Shown here one piece after another: positions 27,270-36,514 of a stretch of 64,000 nt of DNA. Under the pieces are notes generated by a model that was given only the letters and a program-made list of their open reading frames with translations, was not told the DNA's origin and did no database searches. Origin of the DNA: Comamonas_C sp026954015 (GTDB lineage: Bacteria; Pseudomonadota; Gammaproteobacteria; Burkholderiales; Burkholderiaceae_C); assembly GCA_035063785.1 (NCBI GenBank), contig JAPSFS010000009.1:62001-126000 (forward strand), read 5' to 3'. The translations under genes were made by a program, and so were the position numbers. Every line of letters begins with the position of its first letter. Within the stretch, counting starts at the first letter, position 1.

Positions 27270-28469
27270 TTAGACCCCTGCGCGCGCCAGATGGCGCTGG
27301 ATGACCCACGCCAGCGCCGCGCCGCAGGCGCTGCACGCACCCAGCAGCACCCAGGTCCACTCCCAGCTTCCAGCCTGGCTCGCCACCCAGGCCACGAGCG
27401 GCGGGCCGATGAACTGGCCAATGGCGGACCACTGCAGGATCCAGCCCATCGTGGTCGAGATGGTCTGCTCGCCGGGCGCGAGGCGCGGCGCCAGGCCAAA
27501 CAGCCCGCCCGGCACCATGCCGCCGATGGCCGAGAACAGCAGCGCGCCGCCGTAGCGCAGCACGGGCGCATGCTCGGTGAGCGAGGAGAACGCGAGAAAG
27601 GTGCCCAGCGCCATCGCCGCGAACGCCGCCCAGAGCACCACGCGCGGCGCCACGCCGCGCGAGAGCAGGCGCCCGGCCAGCACGTTGCCCACCATGTTGA
27701 TGCCCGCCACGCCCGCGGTGAGCACCGCGCCCAGCGTGCCCGTCCAGCCCGAGGCTTCGTACAGCGCGGGCAGGAAGCCGATCACCGAGAGCCACTGTGC
27801 CGAATACACCGCGAACGTGAGCGCCGCCAGCCACGGTCCGCGCGCGCCGAGCGTGCGGCCCAGGCGCTGCTGCCAGGCATGCCCGTGGGCCGCCGCGTGC
27901 GGCGGGTCGTGCGGCACCGCGCGCGCGAGCCACACCCCCATCGCCAGCGAGATCGACGCAATCAGCCACCACCAGCCGTGCCAGTCGATCCATGCCATGA
28001 CGTCCGGCCCCACAAGCAGCGCCAGCGCCGTGCCCAGCGGCATGAAGGCGCCCCAGACGCCGAGCATGCGTGTGCGCTGCGACGCGCGCACGCTGCGCGC
28101 GATCAGGCTGGGCGCAGGCACCGTGGTCATGAGAAAACCCAGCCCCTCGATGGCACGCAGCAGCAACAGCATCTGCACGCTCTGCGCGAACCCGCCCGCG
28201 TACCCCGCCGCCGTGAGCAGCGTGAGGCCGATCAGCATGCTGCGCCTGAGCCCGATGCCGTCGCCCGTGAGCCCCGCGACGATCCCCAGGCCCATCGACG
28301 CGAGTTGCACCAGCGACAGCAGAAAGCCCGCCTGCACCAGCGTGATGCCCAGCTCGCGCTGCAGCACCGGCACGGCGGGCGGCAGCTTGGCCACGTGCAG
28401 CGCCGCCGCCACCCCGGCCAGGATCACGATGAAGGCGATGCGCAGGCCCGGATCGGGGGCGGGCTTCAT
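27270..28469 (-). CDS. MFS transporter, CynX/NimT-like
   Basis: Inner-membrane transporter of 399 residues with twelve predicted segments. The loop between segments 2 and 3 (GLTGDGIGLRRSMLIG) is the MFS signature, and LRAIEGLGFLMTTVPAPSLIAR is typical of segment 4. It resembles the cyanate/nitroimidazole-type subfamily; substrate unknown. Its ATG overlaps the dgt stop (ATGA), and DUF1415 starts six bases after its end. Confidence 0.88.
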   Translation of the reverse strand: MKPAPDPGLRIAFIVILAGVAAALHVAKLPPAVPVLQRELGITLVQAGFLLSLVQLASMGLGIVAGLTGDGIGLRRSMLIGLTLLTAAGYAGGFAQSVQMLLLLRAIEGLGFLMTTVPAPSLIARSVRASQRTRMLGVWGAFMPLGTALALLVGPDVMAWIDWHGWWWLIASISLAMGVWLARAVPHDPPHAAAHGHAWQQRLGRTLGARGPWLAALTFAVYSAQWLSVIGFLPALYEASGWTGTLGAVLTAGVAGINMVGNVLAGRLLSRGVAPRVVLWAAFAAMALGTFLAFSSLTEHAPVLRYGGALLFSAIGGMVPGGLFGLAPRLAPGEQTISTTMGWILQWSAIGQFIGPPLVAWVASQAGSWEWTWVLLGACSACGAALAWVIQRHLARAGV

Positions 28470-29641
28470 GGCAGCAACCTGCGGCCTGTGAGCCGTTCGT
28501 GCTCGCGCAGGGCGTAGCGGTCCGTCATGCCCGCGATGAAATCGGCGATCGAACGCATGCGCTGCGCTTCATCATCCGCCGTGAACGCCTGCGCCGCCTG
28601 GTCCGCCGGCATGCGCGTCGCGTCCTCGCGGTAGAGCGTGAACAGCTCTCGCACCACCTGCTGCGCCGCCTCCATCGTGCGCGCCACCTGCGGATGGCGG
28701 TACAGATTGCGCAACAGGAACTGCTGCAACTGCTGCGTGCCTTCGCCCATCGCGGCGGAAAACGCCACCAGCGGCGGCAGGCGCCGCACCGCATCCACGT
28801 CCGCCGGCCGCGCGCGCTCGACCGCGTCGCGCGTGGTGGTGATCACGTCGTGCACCTGACCGCTCAGCATGCGCCGTATCGTCTCGTGGCGCAGGCGCCG
28901 CGCGCCCTCGGGCCGCGCCAGCCGCGGGTACTCCGCCACCACCTGCGCGAGGTAGCGCGCCACCAGCGGCACCTCGCGCAACTGATCGAGGGTGAGCAGG
29001 TGCGAGCGCACGCCATCGTCCACGTCGTGCGCGCTGTAGGCGATGGCATCGACCAGGTTGCACAGTTGCGCCTCCAGGCTGGGCTGCTCACCGCGCAGGA
29101 AGCGCGCGCCCACGCCGCCGGGTTCGCGTGCCTCCAGCAGCTCGGCGTTGCGCCGCGAGCAGTGCTTGAGGATGCCCTCGCGCGCCTCAAAACTCAGGTT
29201 GAGTCCGTCGTACGCCGGGTAGCGCTGCTCCAGAAAATCGACCAGGCGCAGGCTCTGGAGGTTGTGTTCGAAGCCGCCCCACGCGCGCATGCAGTCGTTG
29301 AGCGCCTCCTGCCCCGCATGGCCAAACGGCGTGTGGCCCAGGTCATGCGCGAGGCAGATCGCCTCTACCAGGTCTTCGTTGAGCGCGAGCGCGCGCGCGA
29401 TCGAACGGCCAAGCTGCGCCACCTCCAGCGTGTGCGTGAGCCGCGTGCGAAACAGATCGCCCTCGTGGTTGACGAAGACCTGCGTCTTGTATTCGAGGCG
29501 CCGGAAGGCCGACGAATGCACGATGCGGTCGCGGTCACGCTGGTAACTGCTGCGCGTCGGGTCGGGCGTGACGGGGTAACGCCGCCCGCGCGAGCGCGCC
29601 GGATCACAGGCCCACGCCGCCAAGGGAAAAACAGGAGTCAA
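28466..29641 (-). CDS. dgt: dGTP triphosphohydrolase-like HD protein
   Basis: Deoxynucleotide triphosphohydrolase of 391 residues. The HD-domain metal ligands are visible as RLTHTLEVAQ near residue 68 and LAHDLGHTPFGHAGQEAL near residue 98, with Asp in AYSAHDVDDG near residue 205. The N-terminal RDRDRIVHSSAFRRLEYKTQVF is diagnostic of Dgt-like enzymes. It hydrolyses dNTPs to nucleoside and triphosphate. Location after aroB is usual in Burkholderiales. A dispersed repeat separates it from aroB. Confidence 0.93.
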   Translation of the reverse strand: MTPVFPLAAWACDPARSRGRRYPVTPDPTRSSYQRDRDRIVHSSAFRRLEYKTQVFVNHEGDLFRTRLTHTLEVAQLGRSIARALALNEDLVEAICLAHDLGHTPFGHAGQEALNDCMRAWGGFEHNLQSLRLVDFLEQRYPAYDGLNLSFEAREGILKHCSRRNAELLEAREPGGVGARFLRGEQPSLEAQLCNLVDAIAYSAHDVDDGVRSHLLTLDQLREVPLVARYLAQVVAEYPRLARPEGARRLRHETIRRMLSGQVHDVITTTRDAVERARPADVDAVRRLPPLVAFSAAMGEGTQQLQQFLLRNLYRHPQVARTMEAAQQVVRELFTLYREDATRMPADQAAQAFTADDEAQRMRSIADFIAGMTDRYALREHERLTGRRLLP

Positions 29642-29644
29642 ATC

Positions 29645-29687
29645 GGGCTCCAGCGTATACTGGATAAGCGCCAGCAGCTACTGCAAA
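29645..29687. repeat. Dispersed palindromic repeat, copy 4
   Basis: Between dgt and aroB. Arms GGCTCCAGCG (29646-29655) and AAGCGCCAGCAGCTA (29666-29680) flank a decayed centre. Confidence 0.7.
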
Positions 29688-29696
29688 TCTAGCAAA

Positions 29697-30806
29697 TCAC
29701 GCCGCCGCGCAGCACTGGTCGATGACCTCGCGCACCAGCGCATCGGGCGCCGCCCGCACCACTGCCCGGCCCGGCCCGTCGATCAGCACGAAGCGGATCT
29801 CGCCCGCCTCGGCCTTCTTGTCCACGCGCATCAGCTCAAGGTAGCGAGCCGCATTGTCCACGGTATCGAGCACCGGCGCCTGCGTGGGCAGCCCCGCGCG
29901 CGCGAGCAGCGCACGCAGGCGGGCCACGAACGCCGTATCGACCATGCCCAGCCGCATCGACAGGTCAGCGGCCATCACCATGCCCGCGGCCACGCCCTCG
30001 CCGTGCAGCCACACGCCGTAGCCCATGCCGTTCTCGATCGCATGCCCAAAGGTGTGGCCGAAGTTGAGGATCGCGCGCAGACCCGATTCGCGCTCGTCCT
30101 GCGCCACCACGTCGGCCTTGATCTCGCAGCAGCGGCGCACCACGTGCGCCAGCGCCGCGCGATCGCGCGCGCGCACTGCGTCGATGTGCTCCTCCAGCCA
30201 CGCAAAGAACGCCATGTCCGCGATGGGCCCGTACTTGATCACCTCCGCCAGGCCCGCCGACAGTTCGCGCTCGGGCAGCGTATCGAGCGTCGCCAGGTCG
30301 CAGACCACGAGCCTGGGCTGGTAGAACGCGCCGATCATGTTCTTGCCCAGCGGATGGTTGATCGCGGTCTTGCCGCCCACGCTCGAATCCACCTGCGCCA
30401 GCAGCGTCGTCGGCACCTGCACGAAGGGCACACCGCGCATGTAGCACGCGGCGGCGAAACCCGTCATGTCGCCGATCACCCCGCCACCCAACGCGTAGAG
30501 CACGGTCTTGCGGTCGCAGCCGTGACGCAGGAGTTCATCAAAGATGAGCTGCAGGGTTTCCCAAGTCTTGTACTCCTCGCCATCGGGCAAAGCGAGAACA
30601 CGCACTTTCGAGTGGAATTCTTCGAGAGTCCCACGGAAGCGATCAGCATAGATTTCGCCCACCGTCGTGTTCGTGACGATCAGCGCCGACGTGCCGCCTG
30701 CGGCCATATCCAACTGACCTTTCCGGGACAACAAATCAGCTCCTACGCGAATGTCGTAGGACCGGCTTCCTAACGCGATTTTTACTGAAGCATACTGTCC
30801 CTGCAT
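29697..30806 (-). CDS. aroB: 3-dehydroquinate synthase
   Basis: Second enzyme of the shikimate pathway, 369 residues from the ATG at 30806 (MQGQYASVKIALG). NAD-binding GGGVIGDMTGFAA near residue 110, PTTLLAQVDSSVGGKTAINH, zinc ligands in EVIKYG and ILNFGHTFGHAIE. Upstream in-frame starts at 30824 and 30830 are possible but add only a few residues. The first 85 or so codons (30540-30806) use visibly more A/T than the rest of the gene, as if the 5' end came from another source. aroK, usually just upstream, is absent. Confidence 0.95.
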   Translation of the reverse strand: MQGQYASVKIALGSRSYDIRVGADLLSRKGQLDMAAGGTSALIVTNTTVGEIYADRFRGTLEEFHSKVRVLALPDGEEYKTWETLQLIFDELLRHGCDRKTVLYALGGGVIGDMTGFAAACYMRGVPFVQVPTTLLAQVDSSVGGKTAINHPLGKNMIGAFYQPRLVVCDLATLDTLPERELSAGLAEVIKYGPIADMAFFAWLEEHIDAVRARDRAALAHVVRRCCEIKADVVAQDERESGLRAILNFGHTFGHAIENGMGYGVWLHGEGVAAGMVMAADLSMRLGMVDTAFVARLRALLARAGLPTQAPVLDTVDNAARYLELMRVDKKAEAGEIRFVLIDGPGRAVVRAAPDALVREVIDQCCAAA

Positions 30807-30860
30807 TTGAATCTCACGAGCCATATTCAACGGACCAGCCGATCCCGGAAATCAGGAAAA

Positions 30861-30887
30861 CAAAAGGCGGGTGGTCACCCACCCGCC
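30861..30887 (-). terminator. Terminator after the Ig-like lipoprotein gene
   Basis: On the minus strand GGCGGGTGG, loop GTGA, CCACCCGCC is followed by TTTTGTTTT. The perfect 9-bp stem (plus positions 30866-30874 and 30879-30887) lies 20 bases past the lipoprotein stop and isolates the pilus operon from aroB. Confidence 0.9.
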
Positions 30888-30907
30888 CTCGGAAAAAGCG
30901 ATATTAG

Positions 30908-32494
30908 TCAGTTGGGCGCATTACACGCATTCTTGCCATATGCCGGTATCAGGAACGAACCGTTCTCCTCGTCACCTTTGACGAAACTGGTCACGTAAGA
31001 CTTCTGAGCCGTTCCCTCGGAACCTTCGACATTCGTAGTGACTTTCACCTCGTACTCCAGCCAGGTCGCCACACTCTGGGCGTATTCCACCTGGATGACT
31101 GCCAGCCCATTGGCACCGGTTTTGCTATCACCAGAAATCACCACATCTGCCTTGGGCGGAGTGCTCTTTCCGTCTCCATCAGCGTCCTCGCCCACATCCA
31201 GGAAGCCATTCCTGTTCGCATCTTCGTTGGGGCACGAAAATTTGGTTCCATTCCAGGCGGGACCCTTCAAATAGAACGGCAGATCCACACTCTTGGTAAA
31301 CGCCGCATTGGGAACGGCATTTCCCGCGGAATCCGTTACGGCAACAATGAACCGTTTGATATAGGTCAGGTTGTTGATCCCCTTTTCCAACTCGTTGTTG
31401 TCCCCCAGCGTGATGGAGATAGCGGTTGCCGCAATGGTCATGGTTGCTTCTTCCGACTGCGGGCACGCTCCCCCTGCGACAGCCGCATCCGTCAAGCCAT
31501 AACACGCTCTGATCCTGACACCGTTGGTCGGGCTGGAGCGCGAGGCGGCAATGTATTCCGCATTGGCGACACCATTTGCATCGGTGTATACGGTACTGGT
31601 GCCCGTCGAGATCGCCTCTCCCGAACCCAACCCCGGTGCCACGATCTCGAAACGCACACGCACATTCTCGACAGCCCGATTCTGTGCGTCGCGGAAAACC
31701 GCCTTAAGCGTAGCCCGCTTGTCCGTCGACCCCACCGCATTAGGTGCAATCGTGTCTGGCGAGATGGACAGCGATGCGGCGCTGATCGGTCCCACGGCAT
31801 CTGGAACGACGACCGAACCGCCGCCGGAAAGACTACCCACTTGAACATCACGTGTTGCGGTAACGCCCGATGCAGTGATCTGTACCGTATATTTGCCGAC
31901 GGCAGGAGCCGCCGTCAACGTTTTATCGGCTGTACCGGATGCATTCGTTTTCACAGTCCCGGCAAAACCCAGGGTGCCCCCAAGCGAGACATCCACATTG
32001 GCAATCGGCGCACTATTTGCATCCGTAACCTTGACGGAAAGCGGTACCTGGTCACCTGTAGCTACCACCGCAGGCACGTTGATCGTCAATTCGCTGCCGG
32101 TAACCGTAATTGATTCGGACTTGACCTGGCCACCGACATCGATGGTCAGACCAATTGCCCTGTTGCTCTTGTTACCGCCTATCGAAACCGTGCCTGAGGC
32201 CTTCCCGCTTGCGTCCGTAGTAGAAGTATCCGGTGTATAGATTCCCGAGTCAGCCGAGACCTTGACATTTGCATCGGACACAGGGTTGTTGCTCGCGTCA
32301 AGCGCGACGACCGTCAGCTTCGCCTCGTCCAGTCCGTTATTCAGGAGAGCATTCTTGTCAAGTTGAATATCGAAGCTCGCAACCTTCGCACCGCCGCCGC
32401 CCCCCGGGGTGGTGCCAGGATCTCCTCCTCCACCACCACAGGCCGCCAAGGAAACTGCCAACACCAAAGACGCCAATTTGAGTACGTTTTTCAT
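30908..32494 (-). CDS. Ig-like (Big-1) repeat surface lipoprotein
   Basis: A 528-residue predicted lipoprotein. The signal ends in the lipobox LAAC at about residue 19, followed by a Gly/Pro tether. Three or four invasin-like Ig domains follow, at roughly 40-137, 138-220, 235-335 and 360-500, each with the pattern of a variable 'VVALDASNNPVSDANVKV' strand pair and a 'DASGKASGTV' turn. Near residues 425-445 DANRNGFLDVGEDADGDGK looks like two calcium-binding loops. Cysteines pair up as RACYGL/GGACPQ and KFSCPN/KNACNA. It sits 15 bases after pilQ, inside the pilus transcription unit, and is lower in GC than its neighbours. Adhesion or a pilus accessory role is a guess. Confidence 0.8.
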   Translation of the reverse strand: MKNVLKLASLVLAVSLAACGGGGGDPGTTPGGGGGAKVASFDIQLDKNALLNNGLDEAKLTVVALDASNNPVSDANVKVSADSGIYTPDTSTTDASGKASGTVSIGGNKSNRAIGLTIDVGGQVKSESITVTGSELTINVPAVVATGDQVPLSVKVTDANSAPIANVDVSLGGTLGFAGTVKTNASGTADKTLTAAPAVGKYTVQITASGVTATRDVQVGSLSGGGSVVVPDAVGPISAASLSISPDTIAPNAVGSTDKRATLKAVFRDAQNRAVENVRVRFEIVAPGLGSGEAISTGTSTVYTDANGVANAEYIAASRSSPTNGVRIRACYGLTDAAVAGGACPQSEEATMTIAATAISITLGDNNELEKGINNLTYIKRFIVAVTDSAGNAVPNAAFTKSVDLPFYLKGPAWNGTKFSCPNEDANRNGFLDVGEDADGDGKSTPPKADVVISGDSKTGANGLAVIQVEYAQSVATWLEYEVKVTTNVEGSEGTAQKSYVTSFVKGDEENGSFLIPAYGKNACNAPN

Positions 32495-32509
32495 ATCTTT
32501 TTCGTTCCA

Positions 32510-34666
32510 TTACCGCACAGGCCCGCGATCCGAGATGACCTTGGGCGTAATGAATACCAACATCTCACGCTTGTCTGCCGTGTTGGTCTTGCTCTTGAAG
32601 AGGTTGCCCACCACAGGCATATCGCCCAAGACCGGAATCTTGTTGACCTGGCTGGTCTCTTCCATCTCGAAGATGCCGCCTATCACGACAGTGCCGCCAT
32701 TTTCGACCAGCACCTGCGTCGTGATGTGCTTGGTATCGATGGCCACACCCTGCTCGGTGCTCTCGCCACGCGAATCCTTGTTCACATCCAGGTCGAGGAT
32801 GATGCTGCCCTCAGGCGTGATCTGTGGCGAAACCTCCAATTTCAATACAGCTTTCTTGAACGCGATCGTGGTCGCACCGTTAGGCGCCGTGACCGAATAG
32901 GGGTATTCGGTGCCCTGTTCGATCAGGGCCTTGGTCTGGTCTGCGGTGATCAGCCGCGGGCTGGAGATGATCTTGCCTTCTCCATCGGCTTCCATCGCCG
33001 ACAGTTCCAGCGTCAGAAACCGATTGGCTGCGGCGTTGAAGATCGACAAAGCGAACGACCCGGACCCGACTACGTTGGCGAGCGACGCAGGCAGATTCAC
33101 GAAGCTACCCCCCACATCAACCGTGCCGCCCATGCCTGTCGAACTCGTCGCATTCGCATAATTGGTACCCCATGCGACACGGTTGTTGCCCGAAATGCCG
33201 TAACCCCCGTCTCCGCCCCGATTGGCGCGCAGATCGCCGCCACCCAGACGTACGCCCAACGAACGCCCGAACGTGTCGCGCGCCTCGACAATGCGCGCCT
33301 CAATCATCACCTGGCGCACCGGCACGTCAAGCGACTGAATCAGCTTGGCCACTTCTTCAAGCTTGCTCGCGATGTCGGTTACGAAAAGCTGGTTCGTGCG
33401 CGGCTCGGCCATCACACTGCCACGCTCCGAGAGGAACTTGTTGGTCTGCCCCCCACCGGTGGACACCCCTGGTAGCGAACCACCTGTGAGCTGCGCAACG
33501 AGATCAGCCGCTTTGGCATAGTTGAGCTGAAACGCCTGTGACCGCACAGGCTCAAGTTTCCTGATCGATTCGGCCGCCTCCAGGTCCTTCTTGGTCCGAT
33601 CGTCAATTTCGTCCTTCGGCGCTATCCACAGCACCGAACCGGTCTTGCGCAGCCCGAGGCCCTTGGCATCCATGATGATCTGCAGTGCCTGATCCCACGG
33701 CACATCCTTCAGGCGCAACGTGAGTGCGCCCGTCACCGTATCAGAGGTGACGATATTGAAATTCGTGAAATCCGCGATCACCTGCAACAGTGAGCGCACC
33801 TCGATGTTCTGGAAGTTCAGCGAGAGCTTCTCTCCGGTGTACACCGGACCCTGCGCCAGCTTGTTCAGATCGACCTTCTTCGCGCGCAGCTCGACGACGA
33901 ACTGGCTGTCGCTTTGGTAGGCAGAGTGCTCCCAGTCGCCGACCGCATCAATGGCGATGCGCACATGATCACCGCGTTGGCTCGCGGAGATGGTCTGCAC
34001 CGGGGTGCCGAAGTCGGTCACATCCAGACGCCGGCGCAAGCCTTCCGGTAGCGAAGCACGCGGCACGTCAAGCACCACGGACTTGCCCTGCTGCTGGACG
34101 TCAACGCCTGTGTCGCTGCTGCCCAGCTGCAGCACCACACGCCCCGAGCCATCAGCACCACGCCGAAAATCCAGATCCTTGATGGGCGCTATGTCGGCAG
34201 CCGACGCACTGGAGGGAACTGGGGCCGGCGTGGGCGCCGCAACGGCTGCGGAGGCGTGCGCAACCGGATCGAGCGTGACCATCACCGTCTTGCCCTGAAC
34301 CTCCGCACGGTACGACGTAGCCTGCTTCAGGTTGAGCACGACACGCGAGCGTTCGCCCGCCTGCACGATATTGGCCGAGCGGATGTTGCCTTGGTTGATC
34401 TCGACCACCGAACGCCCCGCAGCGTTGGTCACGCCCGGGAAATCCAGCGCGATGCGCGCCGGGTTCTGGATGGCGAACCCCGTGGGCGGCTGCGCCGGCG
34501 CCTCCGACAGGTCGATGCGCAGCACCTCTGCACCGCCCTGCACGTAACCGGACACGGATTCAATCGCACCGGCGGCCCAGGCGGTGGCGGTGCCCAGGGT
34601 CGTGGCCAGCACCGCGGCGCTCACCACCCACATCCGCTGGCACAAGCGAGCGTTGCTCTGATTCAT
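32510..34666 (-). CDS. pilQ: PilQ type IV pilus secretin
   Basis: Outer-membrane channel for pilus extrusion and DNA uptake, 718 residues. The signal peptide ends near TAWAAG. Two AMIN domains (about 32-125 and 155-250) bind peptidoglycan, then come STN/N0 (LNFQNIEVRSLLQVIADFT near 285), a secretin N1 domain with RSQAFQLNYAKA and VMAEPRTNQLFV, and the C-terminal secretin domain with VMIEARIVEA and GGIFEMEETSQVNKIPVLGD near 675. The ATG overlaps the pilP stop. Confidence 0.97.
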   Translation of the reverse strand: MNQSNARLCQRMWVVSAAVLATTLGTATAWAAGAIESVSGYVQGGAEVLRIDLSEAPAQPPTGFAIQNPARIALDFPGVTNAAGRSVVEINQGNIRSANIVQAGERSRVVLNLKQATSYRAEVQGKTVMVTLDPVAHASAAVAAPTPAPVPSSASAADIAPIKDLDFRRGADGSGRVVLQLGSSDTGVDVQQQGKSVVLDVPRASLPEGLRRRLDVTDFGTPVQTISASQRGDHVRIAIDAVGDWEHSAYQSDSQFVVELRAKKVDLNKLAQGPVYTGEKLSLNFQNIEVRSLLQVIADFTNFNIVTSDTVTGALTLRLKDVPWDQALQIIMDAKGLGLRKTGSVLWIAPKDEIDDRTKKDLEAAESIRKLEPVRSQAFQLNYAKAADLVAQLTGGSLPGVSTGGGQTNKFLSERGSVMAEPRTNQLFVTDIASKLEEVAKLIQSLDVPVRQVMIEARIVEARDTFGRSLGVRLGGGDLRANRGGDGGYGISGNNRVAWGTNYANATSSTGMGGTVDVGGSFVNLPASLANVVGSGSFALSIFNAAANRFLTLELSAMEADGEGKIISSPRLITADQTKALIEQGTEYPYSVTAPNGATTIAFKKAVLKLEVSPQITPEGSIILDLDVNKDSRGESTEQGVAIDTKHITTQVLVENGGTVVIGGIFEMEETSQVNKIPVLGDMPVVGNLFKSKTNTADKREMLVFITPKVISDRGPVR

Positions 34667-35217
34667 TTCTTCACCCCTGTTCCCTCTTGCAAATCAAGCG
34701 TCGTCATGCGTTCCACCCAGTCTCCCGAGGGGTCCTGCGCTATTTCCCGTATCTGCATGTTCGTTTCCGCGATGGCCACGATCTTTCCGTAGTTCTGGCC
34801 CAGGTAATTGCCCACATGCACCTGGTAGAGCAGCTTGTCCACCGTCACGAGTGCCGTCGGTCGACCATTTTTCGTCATGCTGCCCACCATCTTGACGGCG
34901 TCCAGCGGATACGCTTCCAGTGGCTCCTTGCGGCGCGCGAGCTCGGGCGCGATCAGCGACGCGTTGCTCGCACTCTCCTGCGAGTCGCGGCGCAGCGCCT
35001 GCGTAAGCTTCTGCGGATTGAATGGATCGGTGCCCATGCCCGCAAGGTAGGCCTGCGGCACGAACTCAACCGGCTCCTTGAGCGGAGTCACCTGGGGACG
35101 GGTATTGGCCCGCAAATCGGCCATCCACTGGCGCAGATCTTCTTGGCCGCTCGGCCCGCACCCTGTGAGGGGCAGCATTGCGGCCAGCGCCGCGAGGGTC
35201 CATGCGTGGCGGATCAT
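34663..35217 (-). CDS. pilP: PilP type IV pilus lipoprotein
   Basis: Inner-membrane lipoprotein of 184 residues linking the PilMNO platform to PilQ. The lipobox is LTGC near residue 20. The C-terminal beta domain reads AVKMVGSMTKNGRPTALVTVDKLLYQVHVGNYLGQNYG (in blocks), the hallmark of PilP. It overlaps pilO and pilQ by four bases each. Confidence 0.96.
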   Translation of the reverse strand: MIRHAWTLAALAAMLPLTGCGPSGQEDLRQWMADLRANTRPQVTPLKEPVEFVPQAYLAGMGTDPFNPQKLTQALRRDSQESASNASLIAPELARRKEPLEAYPLDAVKMVGSMTKNGRPTALVTVDKLLYQVHVGNYLGQNYGKIVAIAETNMQIREIAQDPSGDWVERMTTLDLQEGTGVKK

Positions 35218-35903
35218 TTCTTCTTGTCCTTCGCCGCAGCCTGCTTCTGCGCTTCGATTTCGCTGGCGTCCAGGTAGCGGAAGGTGCGCGCCGTCGCGTC
35301 CATCTTCAAGCCCGCCGCCGCGTCCTTGTCGCTCGCCGCCGCGATGTTCAGGTTGTTCAGCGTGACGATGCGCGAAAGCTTGGCCACATCGGCCGCGAAC
35401 GCGCCCATGTCGTGGTATTTGCCCGTCACCCGGATCGCGATCGGCAGCTCCGCGTAGTAATCACGCGCAATGGTCTGCCCCGGGCGGAACAGCTCGAACT
35501 GCAGGCTGCGCCCGAGCCCGGCCTGGTTGATGTCGGAGAGCAACGCCGGCATTTCCGCCTTGCTCGGAAGCTGCTTCTCGAGCTGGATCACGTATTGCTG
35601 GATTTGCGCGCGTTGCTTCTTGAGCGCATCCAGGCTCACCGCCTTCACGAGCTTCTTCTGGTAGTCATCGCGCAGCGCCTGCTCCTTGGCTTCTTCGGCG
35701 TGCAACTCATCCTGGTAATCGGTGAGCTTGGCGAACCACAGCACCGCGGCCACCGCAGCAGCGATGAAGATGCACAGCAGCACACGCGGCAGGATGGGCC
35801 AGAGCGATGGATCCTTGGGATCGAGGTTGCGGAACTGGCGCGCCAGACTGCCCTGCAGCTTGGCGAAATCCACACCCGGTTGTTTCTTCTTGGTGGCCAT
35901 CAC
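35214..35903 (-). CDS. pilO: PilO type IV pilus alignment protein
   Basis: Bitopic membrane protein of 229 residues. The cytoplasmic N-terminus is MATKKKQPG, with one membrane segment near residues 30-50, a coiled coil (about 55-105) and a ferredoxin-like periplasmic domain (LPIAIRVTGKYHDMGAFAADVAKL). It dimerises with PilN. A GTG at 35903 overlaps the pilN stop; the ATG right after it at 35900 is an equally good start. Confidence 0.95.
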   Translation of the reverse strand: MMATKKKQPGVDFAKLQGSLARQFRNLDPKDPSLWPILPRVLLCIFIAAAVAAVLWFAKLTDYQDELHAEEAKEQALRDDYQKKLVKAVSLDALKKQRAQIQQYVIQLEKQLPSKAEMPALLSDINQAGLGRSLQFELFRPGQTIARDYYAELPIAIRVTGKYHDMGAFAADVAKLSRIVTLNNLNIAAASDKDAAAGLKMDATARTFRYLDASEIEAQKQAAAKDKKK

Positions 35904-36514
35904 TGCTTCCTCGCTGCTGCCTCGGCGGCAGCTTCCAGGGCCTTCTTCGCTTCGGCACTGCGCGCAAGGCGGAAGCGCAGATTGAACGAAGCGACACGGC
36001 GCTGATCACGCGCGGAGAGCGCGACGTTGGCCGCGACGATCTCGACCAGCTCGGGCTTGGAGAACCACGGCGTGTTGTCCGAGAGGTTGCGCAGCATCTC
36101 CGAAACGCGCTCGTTGGACTGCGCCATGCCCTTGAGGGTGACCACCTGATCAACCTGCTGCAGGCTCGTGAGATAGACGCCATCGGGCAATTGCATCACC
36201 AGCTCGTTGAGCATGTGCACCGGCAGGTTGCGGTCGGCCTGGAGGTCTTCCACCGCGGCCTGGCGTGCACGCAGTGCGACGATTTCCTCTTCGATGTTGG
36301 CGATTTCCTTGATTTGGTTTTCCAGCACGGCGGTCTCGCTGCGCAGGAACTCGTTGCGCGCCTGCTGGTTCTCGATCTGGGCCTGAAACCACAGATAAAT
36401 GCCGCCGGCGATCACCAGTCCGATGAGCGCGGACAGCAGCATCACCGCCTGGAACGATTCGCGGCGGCGCTTGCGCGCGGCCTCGCGGTGCGGGAGCAGA
36501 TTGATGAGTATCAC
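35900..36514 (-). CDS. pilN: PilN type IV pilus alignment protein
   Basis: Bitopic membrane protein of 204 residues. The N-terminal INLLPHRE motif binds PilM's groove, and a membrane segment follows at about 22-44. A coiled coil (NQQARNEFLRSETAVLENQI) leads to a periplasmic domain with LVMQLPDGVYLTSLQQVDQ. Four-base overlaps with pilM and pilO indicate coupling. Confidence 0.96.
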   Translation of the reverse strand: MILINLLPHREAARKRRRESFQAVMLLSALIGLVIAGGIYLWFQAQIENQQARNEFLRSETAVLENQIKEIANIEEEIVALRARQAAVEDLQADRNLPVHMLNELVMQLPDGVYLTSLQQVDQVVTLKGMAQSNERVSEMLRNLSDNTPWFSKPELVEIVAANVALSARDQRRVASFNLRFRLARSAEAKKALEAAAEAAARKQ

